Shown here: positions 33,891-42,364 of the stretch, piece by piece
How positions within the stretch are numbered: position 1 is the first letter of the stretch
Layout of the letters: every line of letters starts with the position of its first letter
DNA from: Blastococcus sp. TF02-8
Lineage (GTDB): Bacteria > Actinomycetota > Actinomycetes > Mycobacteriales > Geodermatophilaceae
DNA length: 64,000 nt
Direction of reading: 5' to 3'
NCBI RefSeq assembly: GCF_003319175.1
Contig: NZ_QOHK01000002.1
Coordinates: 124,001-188,000 of the forward strand
Made by a program: the position numbers and the translations under genes
Notes under the pieces: generated by a model
The model's input: only the letters and a program-made list of their open reading frames with translations
What the model was told of the DNA's origin: nothing
Databases searched by the model: none

Positions 33891-34775
33891 TCAGAGCCGG
33901 ACGTCGTCGAACGACCGGAGCTCGACCCATGCGTTCCGCCGGGCGCCGGGTGGCGGTGCCTCCTCGACCACCGGCCCTGCCGGGAGCAGGTCGACGGCGG
34001 CCGGTCCGCTCAGGTCGACCCCCGCCAGGGCCGCGATGTCGGCGATCGGCACCTGGAACGTGCGGTAGGCGCCCAGCGGCGGCGGCTCGCCGGCCGCGAG
34101 TGCTTCCGCCACGGCCGCCTCGGCGTCCTCGACGAGCGGTGACTGGTCCAGCAGGTAACCGGTCGCGGCGAGCTCCTCGCCCTGGCGGAAGACGACGACC
34201 TTCCAGAAGCGCAGCGGGATCGCCACGCCCCGGTACGGCGGGTCGGCCGGGTCCAGCACCGGGCCGGCGAGGACCACCAGCCGGCGGGCGTAGGCCGCGG
34301 CGTGCTCCTGCACGTACTCCTCCAGGCCGAGCCACAGCTGCTTGCCCTGGTTGAACAGTGCCGCCTGCGGAGCGGCGTTCGGGTAGTGGAAGGAGTCGAC
34401 GTTGGCCCGCTCCGCCTCGGCCCGGTCCCGGCCCCAGCACGCGGATGCCCGACGGACGAGGTGCCCGCGGTCCAGGTCGTTGTGCGCGTACACCGCCGGT
34501 CCCGCCTGCTGGTCGGCGGGCAGCCGCGGGTCCAGCGACCAGGGGATGCCCTCCCGGTCGAGCTCGCGCAGCAGGCCGCCGTCCATCGCCAGGGCCGTGA
34601 CCGCCGCCAGTCGCCGGTCGGGCCGGTGCAGCACGGTGAAGTGCGTGTAGGGCAGCGACACGGTCGGGTGGTCGGTGGTGAGCGCCGGGAGCGGGACCGG
34701 GGGCCCGAGGAAGTCCGGGTCGTAGCCCGCTCGCCCGGACAGGTCCTCGTGGCGGAGCGCGCCGGTGCCGGTCAT
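33891..34775 (-). CDS. DNA/RNA non-specific endonuclease (NucA/EndoG-like)
   Basis: This 294-aa protein carries the beta-beta-alpha metal nuclease motif DRGHLVRRASACWG at about 103-116, with the catalytic His in DRGH and the Asn/His-rich NVDSFHYPNAAPQ at about 125. YTHFTVLHRPDRRLA precedes it, as usual in this family. I see no secretion signal, so it may be cytoplasmic or exported by another route. Both strands end close together here, since the LCP gene stops 22 bp away. It is divergent from the acetyltransferase gene. The native substrate is unknown. Confidence 0.82.
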   Translation of the reverse strand: MTGTGALRHEDLSGRAGYDPDFLGPPVPLPALTTDHPTVSLPYTHFTVLHRPDRRLAAVTALAMDGGLLRELDREGIPWSLDPRLPADQQAGPAVYAHNDLDRGHLVRRASACWGRDRAEAERANVDSFHYPNAAPQAALFNQGKQLWLGLEEYVQEHAAAYARRLVVLAGPVLDPADPPYRGVAIPLRFWKVVVFRQGEELAATGYLLDQSPLVEDAEAAVAEALAAGEPPPLGAYRTFQVPIADIAALAGVDLSGPAAVDLLPAGPVVEEAPPPGARRNAWVELRSFDDVRL

Positions 34776-34870
34776 GGCGGGACGCTACGGCCGTCCTGGC
34801 CGGACGGGGGTCCTGGGCGCTTCCGCGGGGCCGCGTCCCGGCGTGTCGGGACGGGGCGGAGAATGGTCGG

Positions 34871-35389
34871 GTGCCCGCCGCAGTCGTCCGTCCCGTCACC
34901 GCCGTCGACGAGGGACTGCGAGAAGAACTGCTGGCGTGCTGGACCGACGTCAGCAACGCCGGGGGTGCGGTCGGGTTCGTGCCCCCGGTGACCCGCGACG
35001 ACGTCGCCCCCGTGCTGGACCGGCTGCTCGACGGCGTCCACTCGGGCCGCGACGTCATCTGCCTGCTGACCGTCGACGACGCCGTCGCGGGGTTCGCGGC
35101 CCTGGTCGGGTCGGCGGGCCCGCTGCGCCGCCACTGGGGCACCGTCCTGCGGGTGCAGGTGCACCCGTCGCGGCAGGGGCAGGGTCTGGGCCGGGTGCTG
35201 ATGGACGGCGTGCACGGGGTCGCCCGCGCCCGGGGCCTCGAGTTCCTGCACCTCACCGCCCGCGGGGGGACCGGCGTGGACGCCTTCTACCTGCGGCTGG
35301 GCTATCGCGAGGTGGGGCGGCTGCCCGGAGCGATCCGGGTGGCCCCGGGAGACGACCGCGACGAGATCTCGCTGGTCCGCCCGCTCTGA
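34871..35389 (+). CDS. GNAT-family N-acetyltransferase
   Basis: This 172-aa acetyl-CoA-dependent transferase has the pyrophosphate-binding loop VHPSRQGQGLGRVLM at about 97-111, followed by LEFLHLTARGGTGVDAFYLRLGYREVG, the typical C-terminal GNAT strand-helix. GTG 34871 gives the usual N-terminus (MPAAVVRPVTAVDEGL). The acceptor substrate cannot be read from the sequence. It resembles acetyltransferases that act on small-molecule amines or antibiotics, but this is only class-level similarity. A small membrane gene follows 43 bp downstream and may be co-transcribed. Confidence 0.85.
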   Translation: MPAAVVRPVTAVDEGLREELLACWTDVSNAGGAVGFVPPVTRDDVAPVLDRLLDGVHSGRDVICLLTVDDAVAGFAALVGSAGPLRRHWGTVLRVQVHPSRQGQGLGRVLMDGVHGVARARGLEFLHLTARGGTGVDAFYLRLGYREVGRLPGAIRVAPGDDRDEISLVRPL

Positions 35390-35432
35390 CCCGCGCGGCC
35401 GGGAAGGCCGGTGGTCTGGCACCGTGAGGACC

Positions 35433-35636
35433 ATGTCCGCTCCGGAGCCGTCGCCCCTCGCCCGTCGCGAACGCCTCGTGGGGCTGTTCGTGCTCGGCGT
35501 CGCCTTCGTGCTGCTGGTGTCCTCCCCGACCTGGTTCGCCAGCGACCGGGTCGGGGTGGGGGTCGCCCAGCTCGTCGTCGCCGTGCTGCTCGGCGGGGTC
35601 GGCGGCTTCCTGCTCCGTCGCGCCGGCCGGGGCTGA
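35433..35636 (+). CDS. Small two-helix membrane protein
   Basis: A 67-aa protein with two hydrophobic segments (about 16-33, GLFVLGVAFVLLVSS, and about 43-60, VAQLVVAVLLGGVGGFLL) ends in a basic tail. I do not recognise a family. GAGGA precedes the ATG closely; GTG 35424 is an alternative start three codons upstream. It sits between the acetyltransferase and another small ORF in the same direction. Confidence 0.55.
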   Translation: MSAPEPSPLARRERLVGLFVLGVAFVLLVSSPTWFASDRVGVGVAQLVVAVLLGGVGGFLLRRAGRG

Positions 35637-35685
35637 GCGCTCCGCCGTCTTGCCACGGGGTGTGAGCCGCAGCACACTCCGGCAG

Positions 35686-35889
35686 ATGGAGCTGGCGAAG
35701 CAGGAGCTGGTGCGCGTGCTGCGCACCGAGGGCGACAACGACACCGCCGACGCGGTCGAGGGCTCGGACCTCCCCGACCGGATCGACACCGAGCGGGATG
35801 CCGATGCGCTGACCGCGGTCGGCCTGGACCGGACGCAGCTGATGAACAAGCTGGCCGGCGGGTCCCTGGGGACGACGCTCAGCCCCTGA
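35686..35889 (+). CDS. Small hypothetical protein
   Basis: A 67-aa soluble, acidic protein: MELAKQELVRVLRTEGDNDTADAVEGSDLPDRIDTERDADAL and so on. It is predicted helical. The frame extends upstream to 35650, but the ATG at 35686 begins the protein-like part. A perfect 12-bp terminator hairpin follows 9 bp after its stop, which supports a real transcribed gene. No function can be assigned. Confidence 0.5.
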   Translation: MELAKQELVRVLRTEGDNDTADAVEGSDLPDRIDTERDADALTAVGLDRTQLMNKLAGGSLGTTLSP

Positions 35890-35897
35890 GACGCCTG

Positions 35898-35925
35898 TGG
35901 CCCGGACCGCGCACGGTCCGGGCCA
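35898..35925. terminator. Bidirectional terminator hairpin
   Basis: A perfect 12-bp stem (35898-35909 with 35914-35925) closes a CGCA loop. It lies between the convergent small gene and acyl-CoA dehydrogenase and can serve both. Confidence 0.72.
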
Positions 35926-35940
35926 CCCTCGTCGCGTCCG

Positions 35941-37152
35941 TCAGCCGGCGTAGGGGCGCTCCCGGGCCAGCTCCTCCTTGGCCACGCCGCGGATGTGCAC
36001 CGCGTCGGGACCGTCGACGATGCGCAGCGTGCGGGCGCTGGCGTAGAAGCGGGCGAGCACGGTGTCGTTGCTGACGCCGGCCCCGCCGTGCACCTGGATG
36101 GCGCGGTCGATCACGTCGAGGGCCACCTTGGGGGCGGCCACCTTGATGGCGGAGATCTCCGTCTTGGCGCCCTTGGCCCCGTACTTGTCGATCAGGTCGG
36201 CCGTCTTGAGCACGTAGAGCCGGGCCTGGTCGATCTCGATGCGGGAGAGCGCGATCGCCTCGCGCACGGTGCCCTGATCGGCCAGCGGCCGACCGAAGGC
36301 GACGCGGTTCTTCGTGCGCTCGACCATCAGCGCCAGGGCGCGCTCGGCCATGCCGATGGCGCGCATGCAGTGGTGGATGCGGCCGGGGCCGAGACGGGCC
36401 TGGGCGATCATGAAGCCGTCGCCCTCGCCGGAGAGGATGTTGCTGACCGGGACGCGCACGTCGGTGAAGCGCAGCTCCGAGTGGCCGTGCTGGTCCTGGT
36501 ACCCGAACACCGGCAGGTGGCGGATGATCTCCAGCCCGGGGGTGTCGCGGGGGACCAGCACCATCGACTGCTGCCGGTGCGGCGGGCCGTCGGGGTCGGT
36601 CTTGCCCATGACGATGAAGATCTGGCAGCGCTCGTCGGCGGCACCGGAGGTCCACCACTTGCGGCCGTTGATCACGTACTCGTCGCCGTCACGGACGATC
36701 GACGTCTGGATGTTCCGGGCGTCGGAGGAGGCGACGTCGGGCTCGGTCATCGCGAAACCGGAGCGGATCTCGCCCTCCAGCAGCGGGCTGAGCCAGCGCT
36801 CCTTCTGCTCGGGCGTGCCGAACAGCATGAGCGTCTCCATGTTGCCCGTGTCGGGCGCGCCCACGTTCATGGCCTCGGGGGCGATGGTCGGCGACCAGCC
36901 GGTGATCTCGGCGACCGACGCGTACTCGAGGTTCGACAGCCCGCCGAGCTCGTGGTGGAACAGGTTCCACAGCCCGCGCTTGCGCGCCTCGGCCTTGAGC
37001 TCCTCCAGGACCGGCGGGTGCTCGTGGTTGTCGTGCCCGCGCTCGGCCCGCCACTGGTCGTACACGGCCTCGGCGGGGAAGACGTGCTCACGCATGAAAT
37101 CCCAGGCGCGTGCGCAGACGTCCTCGGCCTTGGCGGAGAGAGCGAAGTCCAT
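35941..37152 (-). CDS. Acyl-CoA dehydrogenase
   Basis: This FAD-dependent enzyme performs the first oxidation step of fatty-acyl or related CoA ester breakdown. At 403 aa it has the standard three-domain layout: helical N-terminus, middle beta domain with [19 protein letters not shown] (about 140), and a C-terminal helical domain with [30 protein letters not shown]. The N-terminus and the last motif resemble the FadE/ACAD10-11-like subgroup. The ATG at 37152 starts [12 protein letters not shown]; the longer frame upstream is GC-rich filler. It appears to be a single-gene unit, so the substrate is open. Confidence 0.9.
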   Translation of the reverse strand: MDFALSAKAEDVCARAWDFMREHVFPAEAVYDQWRAERGHDNHEHPPVLEELKAEARKRGLWNLFHHELGGLSNLEYASVAEITGWSPTIAPEAMNVGAPDTGNMETLMLFGTPEQKERWLSPLLEGEIRSGFAMTEPDVASSDARNIQTSIVRDGDEYVINGRKWWTSGAADERCQIFIVMGKTDPDGPPHRQQSMVLVPRDTPGLEIIRHLPVFGYQDQHGHSELRFTDVRVPVSNILSGEGDGFMIAQARLGPGRIHHCMRAIGMAERALALMVERTKNRVAFGRPLADQGTVREAIALSRIEIDQARLYVLKTADLIDKYGAKGAKTEISAIKVAAPKVALDVIDRAIQVHGGAGVSNDTVLARFYASARTLRIVDGPDAVHIRGVAKEELARERPYAG

Positions 37153-37227
37153 GTCGGCAACGTAGCGCCGGACGTGACCGTCGTCGCACCGGGGGTCGTG
37201 CCGGCTGGGGTGGGTCCGGAAACGGGA

Positions 37228-37272
37228 CGAGCCGGGCCCCGACGCCGTGGAGGGCGTGCGGAGCCCGGCTCG
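37228..37272 (-). terminator. Hairpin downstream of DUF4383 gene
   Basis: CGAGCCGGGC (37228-37237) pairs with GCCCGGCTCG (37263-37272). A second small stem (ACGCC with GGCGT) lies inside the loop. It follows the DUF4383 stop codon by 18 bp and lies upstream of the dehydrogenase gene. Confidence 0.55.
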
Positions 37273-37290
37273 CACCGGGTGTGCGTGTGC

Positions 37291-37734
37291 TTACGCGGTG
37301 CGCCGGCTGTCGACGGCGTCGCGGACCGGCAGCAGCGCGATCACGAGGCCGACGATGGCGGTCAGGAGGTGCAGGACGTTGTCGGCACCGTTGATGCTGA
37401 GGAAGTCCCAGTCCTTGCCCACGGCGATGAGGCCGTAGATGAAGGCGGCGCCGTAGCCGACCGCGAGCAGCCAGCCGTAGGTGCGGGCGCCCGCGAGCGT
37501 GCGGGACAGCGCCAGGCCGGCGAGACCGATCAGGATGTGCACGACGTTGTGCATGCCGTTGATCTCGAAGAACAGCAGGTTCTTCCCGGTGTCGTGCGAG
37601 AAGAAGTCGTCGAACCCGGTGATGAAGAAGCCGACGATCCCGACGAGCAGGTAGATCGCGCCGAACGCGAGTCCGAGGATCTCGGGGACGGTCTTGCCCC
37701 GGCCCGTGGCGTTGTGGCCAGCGGAAGCGGCCAT
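37291..37734 (-). CDS. DUF4383 four-helix membrane protein
   Basis: This 147-aa protein has four membrane segments, each repeat containing an NxxHxxH-type pattern: INGMHNVVHILIGLAGLAL and INGADNVLHLLTAIVGLVIAL. This matches the DUF4383 family, common in actinobacteria and sometimes linked with stress responses; activity is unknown. GGGAGGAC precedes the ATG at proper spacing. A 19-bp palindrome lies 23 bp upstream of the start codon, suggesting regulation or a structured leader. A terminator hairpin follows the gene, so it is probably monocistronic. Confidence 0.82.
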   Translation of the reverse strand: MAASAGHNATGRGKTVPEILGLAFGAIYLLVGIVGFFITGFDDFFSHDTGKNLLFFEINGMHNVVHILIGLAGLALSRTLAGARTYGWLLAVGYGAAFIYGLIAVGKDWDFLSINGADNVLHLLTAIVGLVIALLPVRDAVDSRRTA

Positions 37735-37756
37735 GGTGTCCTCCCAGGTGGTGGTG

Positions 37757-37775
37757 CCCGTCAGGTCCTGACGGG
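37757..37775. promoter_or_regulatory. Perfect 9-1-9 palindrome upstream of DUF4383 gene
   Basis: CCCGTCAGGTCCTGACGGG is centred 32 bp upstream of the DUF4383 start. It could be an operator or a leader hairpin. The rest of 37735-37916 has no gene that I can support. Confidence 0.45.
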
Positions 37776-37916
37776 TGCTGGCAGGGCTCTACCCCCGGCG
37801 TGATCAGGAGTAACGGTCGTCACCCGCGTGGGCGACGGTCGTTGCCGAACCGTCACCTGCGCGGGCCCGCCCGGCGGCCCTCGTTCCCGGTGTTCGGGCC
37901 CGAGGGGTCGATCGGT

Positions 37917-39587
37917 TCACCGCTGCCCGGACCGGTCCTGCGCCGGGCGGGGCGTGCGCTTCGTGCGGCGGACGACGAACGGCCCGATGGCCAGCAGGTC
38001 GACCGGGGCGGACCCGAAGCACTCCAGGGCGTCCCGTGGGTCGTCGACCATCGGCCGGCCGGCCGTGTTGAGGCTCGTGTTGACGACGACGGGAAGACCC
38101 GTGCGCCGCTCGAAGGCCGCGATCATCCGGTGCACCAGCGGCTCGGTCCCCGCGTCGATCGTCTGGATGCGCGCGGTGCCGTCGACGTGCGTGACGGTCG
38201 GGATGCGCTCGCGCCACTCCTCGGCGACGTCGTGCACGAAGAGCATGTAGGGCGAGGGGATCGGTCCGCGGCTGAAGATCTCCGGGGCCTTCTCCAACAG
38301 CACCATCGGCGCGACCGGGCGGAACTGCTCCCGGCCCTTGACGTCGTTCATCCGCTCGAGGTTGGCCTCGAAGCCGGGGTGGGCCAGCAGCGACCGGTGG
38401 CCCAGCGCGCGCGGGCCGTACTCGCTCCGGCCCTGAAACCAGGCGACGATGCCGTTGTCGGCGAGCACCTCGGCGACGGCCTCGGCGACGTCGTCGGGGC
38501 GTTCGTACTCGATCGCGGCCGTCTGCAGCTGCTGCTCGATCTCCGCATCGCTCCAGCCGCGGCCGAGCGCCGCGCCGGCCATGGGCTCGGTGCGCTCACC
38601 CAGCTCCGCGGCCACGTGCAGGGCGGCGCCGAGCGCGGTGCCGGCGTCGCCGGCGGCCGGCTGGACCCAGACCTGCTCGAACGGGCTCTCGGCGAGGATG
38701 CGGGTGTTGGCGACGCAGTTGAGCGCGGTGCCGCCGGCCATGGTGAGGGTCTTCTCGCCGGTCTGCTCGTGCACCCATCGGGCGAGGTCGACCAGCACCT
38801 CCTCCAGGCGGGTCTGCACGCTGGCGGCGAGGTCGGCGTGCGCCTCGGTCCACGGCTCGTCCTTGCCCAGGCGGGGGGCGAACTCGGCGAAGTCGATCTT
38901 CTCCGTGCGGAAGCCGCCGTCGTCGGTGGCGCGGATGAGCTCGGACAGCTCGCCGAGGAAGCGTGGCTTGCCGTAGGAGGCCATCGCCATGACCTTGAAC
39001 TCGTCGGAGCTGCGCAGGAAGCCGAGGTGGTCGGTGAGCTCCTCGTACATGAGGCCGAGGGAATGGGGGAGGGCCTGGCCGGCGAGGACCTCCAGCTGCC
39101 CGTCGACGTAGCGTCCGGCGAGGTGGCTGTGCGCCTCGCCGCGGCCGTCGAGGACGAGGACGGCGTTGTCCCGCTGGGGGGCGGCCTTGCCCGCCGAGGC
39201 GGCGTGGGCGACGTGGTGCTTGACGAACCGGACCTTCGCCGGGTCGAGACCGGGGAGGGCGTGGGCGAGGAAGTCGGGCGCCATCTCGGCGTACTTCTTG
39301 CGCATGGTGTCGCCGTCGTCGAACAGGCCGGTGTCCTCGGGCGTCGTCATCAGGCCCGGGTCGAAGGAGTAGGCCACGGCGTCCAGCTCCTCGGGGCGGA
39401 TGCCGGCGGCCTTCAGGCACCAGGCGGCAGACAGCTCCGGCAGCTCCCACGCACTCCACGGCAGCGGCCGCTTGCCGTGCTTGCGCCGGCTGAACCGCTC
39501 CTCCTCGGCGGCGGCCACGATCCTCCCGTCGACGACAAGCGCCGATGCGGGGTCGTGGTAGATCGCGTTGATGCCGAGGACCTTCAC
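37917..39587 (-). CDS. Carbamoyltransferase (NodU/CmcH/TobZ family)
   Basis: This 556-aa enzyme should make carbamoyl-adenylate from carbamoyl phosphate and ATP and pass the carbamoyl group to an acceptor hydroxyl or amine. The Kae1-like N-terminal domain has the metal-binding KHHVAHAAS motif at about 122-130 and DGRGEAHS. The C-terminal YrdC-like part has GRSEYGPRALGHRS at about 385 and NTSLNTAGRPMVDDP. Such enzymes tailor nodulation factors or antibiotics, but no biosynthetic cluster surrounds it, so the acceptor is unknown. RecQ lies 105 bp upstream on the same strand. Length and motifs are normal. Confidence 0.92.
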   Translation of the reverse strand: MKVLGINAIYHDPASALVVDGRIVAAAEEERFSRRKHGKRPLPWSAWELPELSAAWCLKAAGIRPEELDAVAYSFDPGLMTTPEDTGLFDDGDTMRKKYAEMAPDFLAHALPGLDPAKVRFVKHHVAHAASAGKAAPQRDNAVLVLDGRGEAHSHLAGRYVDGQLEVLAGQALPHSLGLMYEELTDHLGFLRSSDEFKVMAMASYGKPRFLGELSELIRATDDGGFRTEKIDFAEFAPRLGKDEPWTEAHADLAASVQTRLEEVLVDLARWVHEQTGEKTLTMAGGTALNCVANTRILAESPFEQVWVQPAAGDAGTALGAALHVAAELGERTEPMAGAALGRGWSDAEIEQQLQTAAIEYERPDDVAEAVAEVLADNGIVAWFQGRSEYGPRALGHRSLLAHPGFEANLERMNDVKGREQFRPVAPMVLLEKAPEIFSRGPIPSPYMLFVHDVAEEWRERIPTVTHVDGTARIQTIDAGTEPLVHRMIAAFERRTGLPVVVNTSLNTAGRPMVDDPRDALECFGSAPVDLLAIGPFVVRRTKRTPRPAQDRSGQR

Positions 39588-39692
39588 GCATGCACTCCTT
39601 CGTCCGGGACCGGTCCGTCTCCTGCGGATCGCGTCCCTCGGCTGATCATCGGGGGGCGGGCGCGGGGCCGCAGCTCGGAGCAGCGTGAGGGG

Positions 39693-41417
39693 TCAGGGGC
39701 GGGCGCGCAGCAGCCCGTGCTCGACGACCGCCGTCAGGCCGAGCGTCTTGTAGCCGACGTCGTCGAACAGCACCGTGATCCGGTCGTCCTCCACGCGCAT
39801 GACCGCACCGGCGCCCCACTCGGTGTGCTCGACGGCGGTTCCCACGGGGAAGGGGACCTCGTGGCCGGCCTCGTCGGTCTGCTCGTGCGCGGTGCCCGCC
39901 GCGCAGTTGTCGCAGTTGCCGCAGGGCTGGTCCAGCTGCTCGCCGAAGTAGCCGAGGAGGAACTGCCGGCGGCACTCGGTCGTCTCGGCGTACCCGCGCA
40001 TCATCTCGACACGGCTCTGGTCCACCTTCTCGTGGTGCTCGGCCAGCTGCCGGGCCCGCTCGGCGGCCTCCCCGGGCGGTGGCGCACCCTCGACGGGGAA
40101 CGCGGCGCCCTCCTCGTCGAGCACGACGGCCGACACCTGCTCCAGCAGGTTGAGGTCACGCACCAGCGGAGTGGCGGCGCGTCCGGTCTCCTCGCGCAGC
40201 GCCTTCACGTCGACGCCGTCGTCCATCCCGGCGGCCGCGGCGGCCTGGACGAGACCGGCCACCTGCTGCAGCTCCTCCTCGGCGGGGGTCCCGGCGGCGA
40301 AGAACCGGCGGAGGCCGAGGTCCTCCTGCCGGTAGACGAGGACGGCGAGCGCCGGTTCGCCGTCGCGTCCGGCGCGGCCGATCTCCTGGTAGTAGCTGTC
40401 GATCGAGTCGGCGGGCTCGGCGTGGACCACGAAGCGGGTGTCGGGCTTGTCGATGCCCATGCCGAACGCGGTCGTGGCGACGACGACGTCGAGCTCGTCG
40501 GCCATCCAGACGCGCTGGGTCTCCTCGCGGTCGGCCTTGTTCAGGCCCGCGTGGTAGTGCCGGGCCCGCAGCCCGCGGTCGGCCAGCTCGCCGGCGATCG
40601 TCTCGGTGCCCTTGCGGGTGGCGCTGTAGACGATGCCGGGACCCCGGCCCTCGCCGATCTCGGCGAGCACGCGGTCGAGGACGCCCTGCTCCTTGCCGTG
40701 GGCGTCGGCGTAGTGGTCGACCTCCAGCCGGATCTCGGGGCGGTCGAAGCCGGCGACGACGATCTCGGCGTCCTGCATCTGCAGCTGCTCGACGATCTCG
40801 GCGCGCACGGGCGGTGCGGCGGTGGCGGTCAGGGCCAGCACCGTCGGGTGGCCCAGCTGCTCGATGACACCGCCCAGCCGCAGGTAGTCGGGGCGGAAGT
40901 CGTGGCCCCAGGCCGACACGCAGTGCGCCTCGTCCACCACGAACAGCGCGGGCTTCGACTCGGCGATGGCATCGACCACGTCGGGCCTGGTCAGCTGCTC
41001 GGGAGCGAGGAAGAGGAAGCGGACCGTTCCGTCGCGCAGGCCGTCCAGGGCTGCCTGCTGGTCGCCGGCCGTCATCGTGGAGTTCAGCTGGGCGGCGCGG
41101 CCGGCCCGGTCCTCCAGCTCGGTGAGCCGGTCGACCTGGTCGCGCTGGAGTGCGATCAGCGGGGAGACGACGAGCACCGGGCCGTCGAGCAGGTGGCCGG
41201 CGACCTGGTAGATCGCGGTCTTCCCCGCTCCCGAGGGGAGCACCGCCAGGGTGTCGCTCCCGCCGACGACGGCCTGCATCGCGCTTTCCTGCCCGGGCCG
41301 GAACTCCTCGTAGCCGAGCACCTCGCGGGCGAACCGGCGGATGCGGCGGGTGCGGACCGAGGCGCTCTTCCCCGCAGGATTGTCGTCGGACGCGGCGGGG
41401 GCGGGGGTGCGTGTCAC
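39693..41417 (-). CDS. recQ: RecQ-family ATP-dependent DNA helicase
   Basis: This 3'-5' DNA helicase of recombination and repair shows VLGYEEFRPGQESAM at the start of the core, Walker A LPSGAGKTAIYQ, VVDEAHCVSAWGHDFR (DEAH box), and the YYQEIGRAGRDGEPA helicase motif. The zinc-binding domain has Cys residues in ECRRQFLLGYFGEQLDQPCGNCDNC. The C-terminus is short and lacks an obvious HRDC domain; it ends in a small Tudor/CarD-like strand region (VEHTEWGAGAVMRVEDDRITVLFDDVG). GTG 41417 (VTRTPAPAA) is the likely start; the frame is open about 110 codons more without protein-like sequence. It is divergent from the LuxR-type gene. Confidence 0.88.
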   Translation of the reverse strand: MTRTPAPAASDDNPAGKSASVRTRRIRRFAREVLGYEEFRPGQESAMQAVVGGSDTLAVLPSGAGKTAIYQVAGHLLDGPVLVVSPLIALQRDQVDRLTELEDRAGRAAQLNSTMTAGDQQAALDGLRDGTVRFLFLAPEQLTRPDVVDAIAESKPALFVVDEAHCVSAWGHDFRPDYLRLGGVIEQLGHPTVLALTATAAPPVRAEIVEQLQMQDAEIVVAGFDRPEIRLEVDHYADAHGKEQGVLDRVLAEIGEGRGPGIVYSATRKGTETIAGELADRGLRARHYHAGLNKADREETQRVWMADELDVVVATTAFGMGIDKPDTRFVVHAEPADSIDSYYQEIGRAGRDGEPALAVLVYRQEDLGLRRFFAAGTPAEEELQQVAGLVQAAAAAGMDDGVDVKALREETGRAATPLVRDLNLLEQVSAVVLDEEGAAFPVEGAPPPGEAAERARQLAEHHEKVDQSRVEMMRGYAETTECRRQFLLGYFGEQLDQPCGNCDNCAAGTAHEQTDEAGHEVPFPVGTAVEHTEWGAGAVMRVEDDRITVLFDDVGYKTLGLTAVVEHGLLRARP

Positions 41418-41491
41418 CCGGTTCGGCTGCCCGGCCCCCGACTGCGGCAAACCGGGCCGCGGACCAACAGGTGCGAGCACTCCTGTGGCAC

Positions 41492-41521
41492 TTGTAACGG
41501 AAAGATCTGGTGCAGTAACTT
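41492..41521 (+). promoter_or_regulatory. Possible promoter of the HTH-peptide-ABC region
   Basis: TTGTAA (41492-41497) and TAACTT (41516-41521) are separated by 18 nt in a locally AT-rich spot, about 75 bp upstream of the small LuxR-type gene. It fits a primary-sigma promoter only approximately. Confidence 0.3.
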
Positions 41522-41595
41522 GGGGCAGTCGGGAGCGTTGGCCATGGTCGCCTTGGGCCGACGAGCCGGGGGCGCGGGCGGGATCAACCTGTGGG

Positions 41596-41868
41596 GTGGT
41601 GGAAGTGTTCTCGGAGGAGGCCTGTCGCCAGGCGCAGCACGACTGCCGAATGCGGTTCACGGAGTCGGAGTTGGAGATCCTGCGCCTGGTGGCAACCGGG
41701 ATGACTGACGACGCCGTGGCCACCAGGCGAGGATCCAGTTCCCACACGGTGCGACATCACATGGCATCAGCTATGCGACGAGCGGCAGCGTGCTCACGCA
41801 CCGAACTCGTTGCCAAGTGCTTCGCCGCGGGCGTCCTCACGTCCACCTGGCCCCCGGCGTCTCCGTGA
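41596..41868 (+). CDS. Small LuxR-type HTH protein
   Basis: This protein of about 90 aa is little more than a LuxR/GerE DNA-binding domain: FTESELEILRLVATGMTDDAVATRRGSSSHTVRHHMASAMRRA, then RTELVAKCFAAGVL. There is no receiver or sensor domain. The start is uncertain among GTG 41596, GTG 41599 and GTG 41605; a much longer frame exists upstream but overlaps the recQ promoter. It stands 136 bp before the secreted-peptide gene in the same direction and may regulate the peptide-ABC operon. The recognition helix (SSHTVRHHMASA) is normal for the family. Confidence 0.68.
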   Translation: MVEVFSEEACRQAQHDCRMRFTESELEILRLVATGMTDDAVATRRGSSSHTVRHHMASAMRRAAACSRTELVAKCFAAGVLTSTWPPASP

Positions 41869-42004
41869 TCCATTGCCTGTGCAGACTCGACTGAATGCAC
41901 CGGGAGATTCTGCCTAGTCGAAACCTGCGATGTGCGAGGGAGTGGTTGGCCGCCAGGATCTCCCTGAACCGGAAAACGGTTCCCCGACAGGTCGAGAGGT
42001 GAAC

Positions 42005-42364
42005 ATGTCCAGTGCACGAAATGCCACAGCAGGAGCGATGCTTTTCGCGGCGATGCTTCTGTCAGCTGCCCCAGCGACGGCCGGCATCGGTTTGATCTCG
42101 TATGAGGGGAGCGACTTCTCTCAGGACGTGAACACCTCGAGCGCGGTACGGGCCTGCGACGGCGAGAGCGACTCGCACGGCGTCCACGCTGACTTCACGA
42201 CCAAGGGGTCCGGCGTCGTTCAGCAGATCCGGGACGGAAACGGGGCGAACAACAGCTGCGCGTACACCGGCAGCTACGGCGACTACAAGATCTACTCGCA
42301 CCGGGCCGTCGAAGAGATCAACGGAGCCCCGGACAACTTCGGCGATTGGAAGTACCCGTCCTGA
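42005..42364 (+). CDS. Secreted two-cysteine peptide, possible bacteriocin-like
   Basis: This 119-aa precursor has a Sec signal peptide (residues 1-26: hydrophobic AGAMLFAAMLLSAAPATA, cleavage after ATA). The mature ~93-residue protein has exactly two cysteines (51 and 85), which could form one disulfide, and an aromatic end (YGDYKIYSHRAVEE, then DNFGDWKYPS). The ATG at 42005 follows GAGAGGTG. The stop TGA overlaps the ATG of an ABC ATPase gene, which is followed by a large permease. This order and the W-x-Y-rich C-terminus recall lactococcin-972-type systems, but I do not see enough identity to assign it to that family. Confidence 0.62.
   Translation: MSSARNATAGAMLFAAMLLSAAPATAGIGLISYEGSDFSQDVNTSSAVRACDGESDSHGVHADFTTKGSGVVQQIRDGNGANNSCAYTGSYGDYKIYSHRAVEEINGAPDNFGDWKYPS

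Noticed and set aside
37800-41708. Plus-strand open frame of about 1300 codons
   Set aside because: It runs antisense through carbamoyltransferase and recQ, both of which have complete motifs on the minus strand.
42005-42364. Confident lactococcin-972 family call
   Set aside because: Size, signal peptide and operon order are similar, but the mature sequence does not show enough of the family pattern to name it without a profile search.
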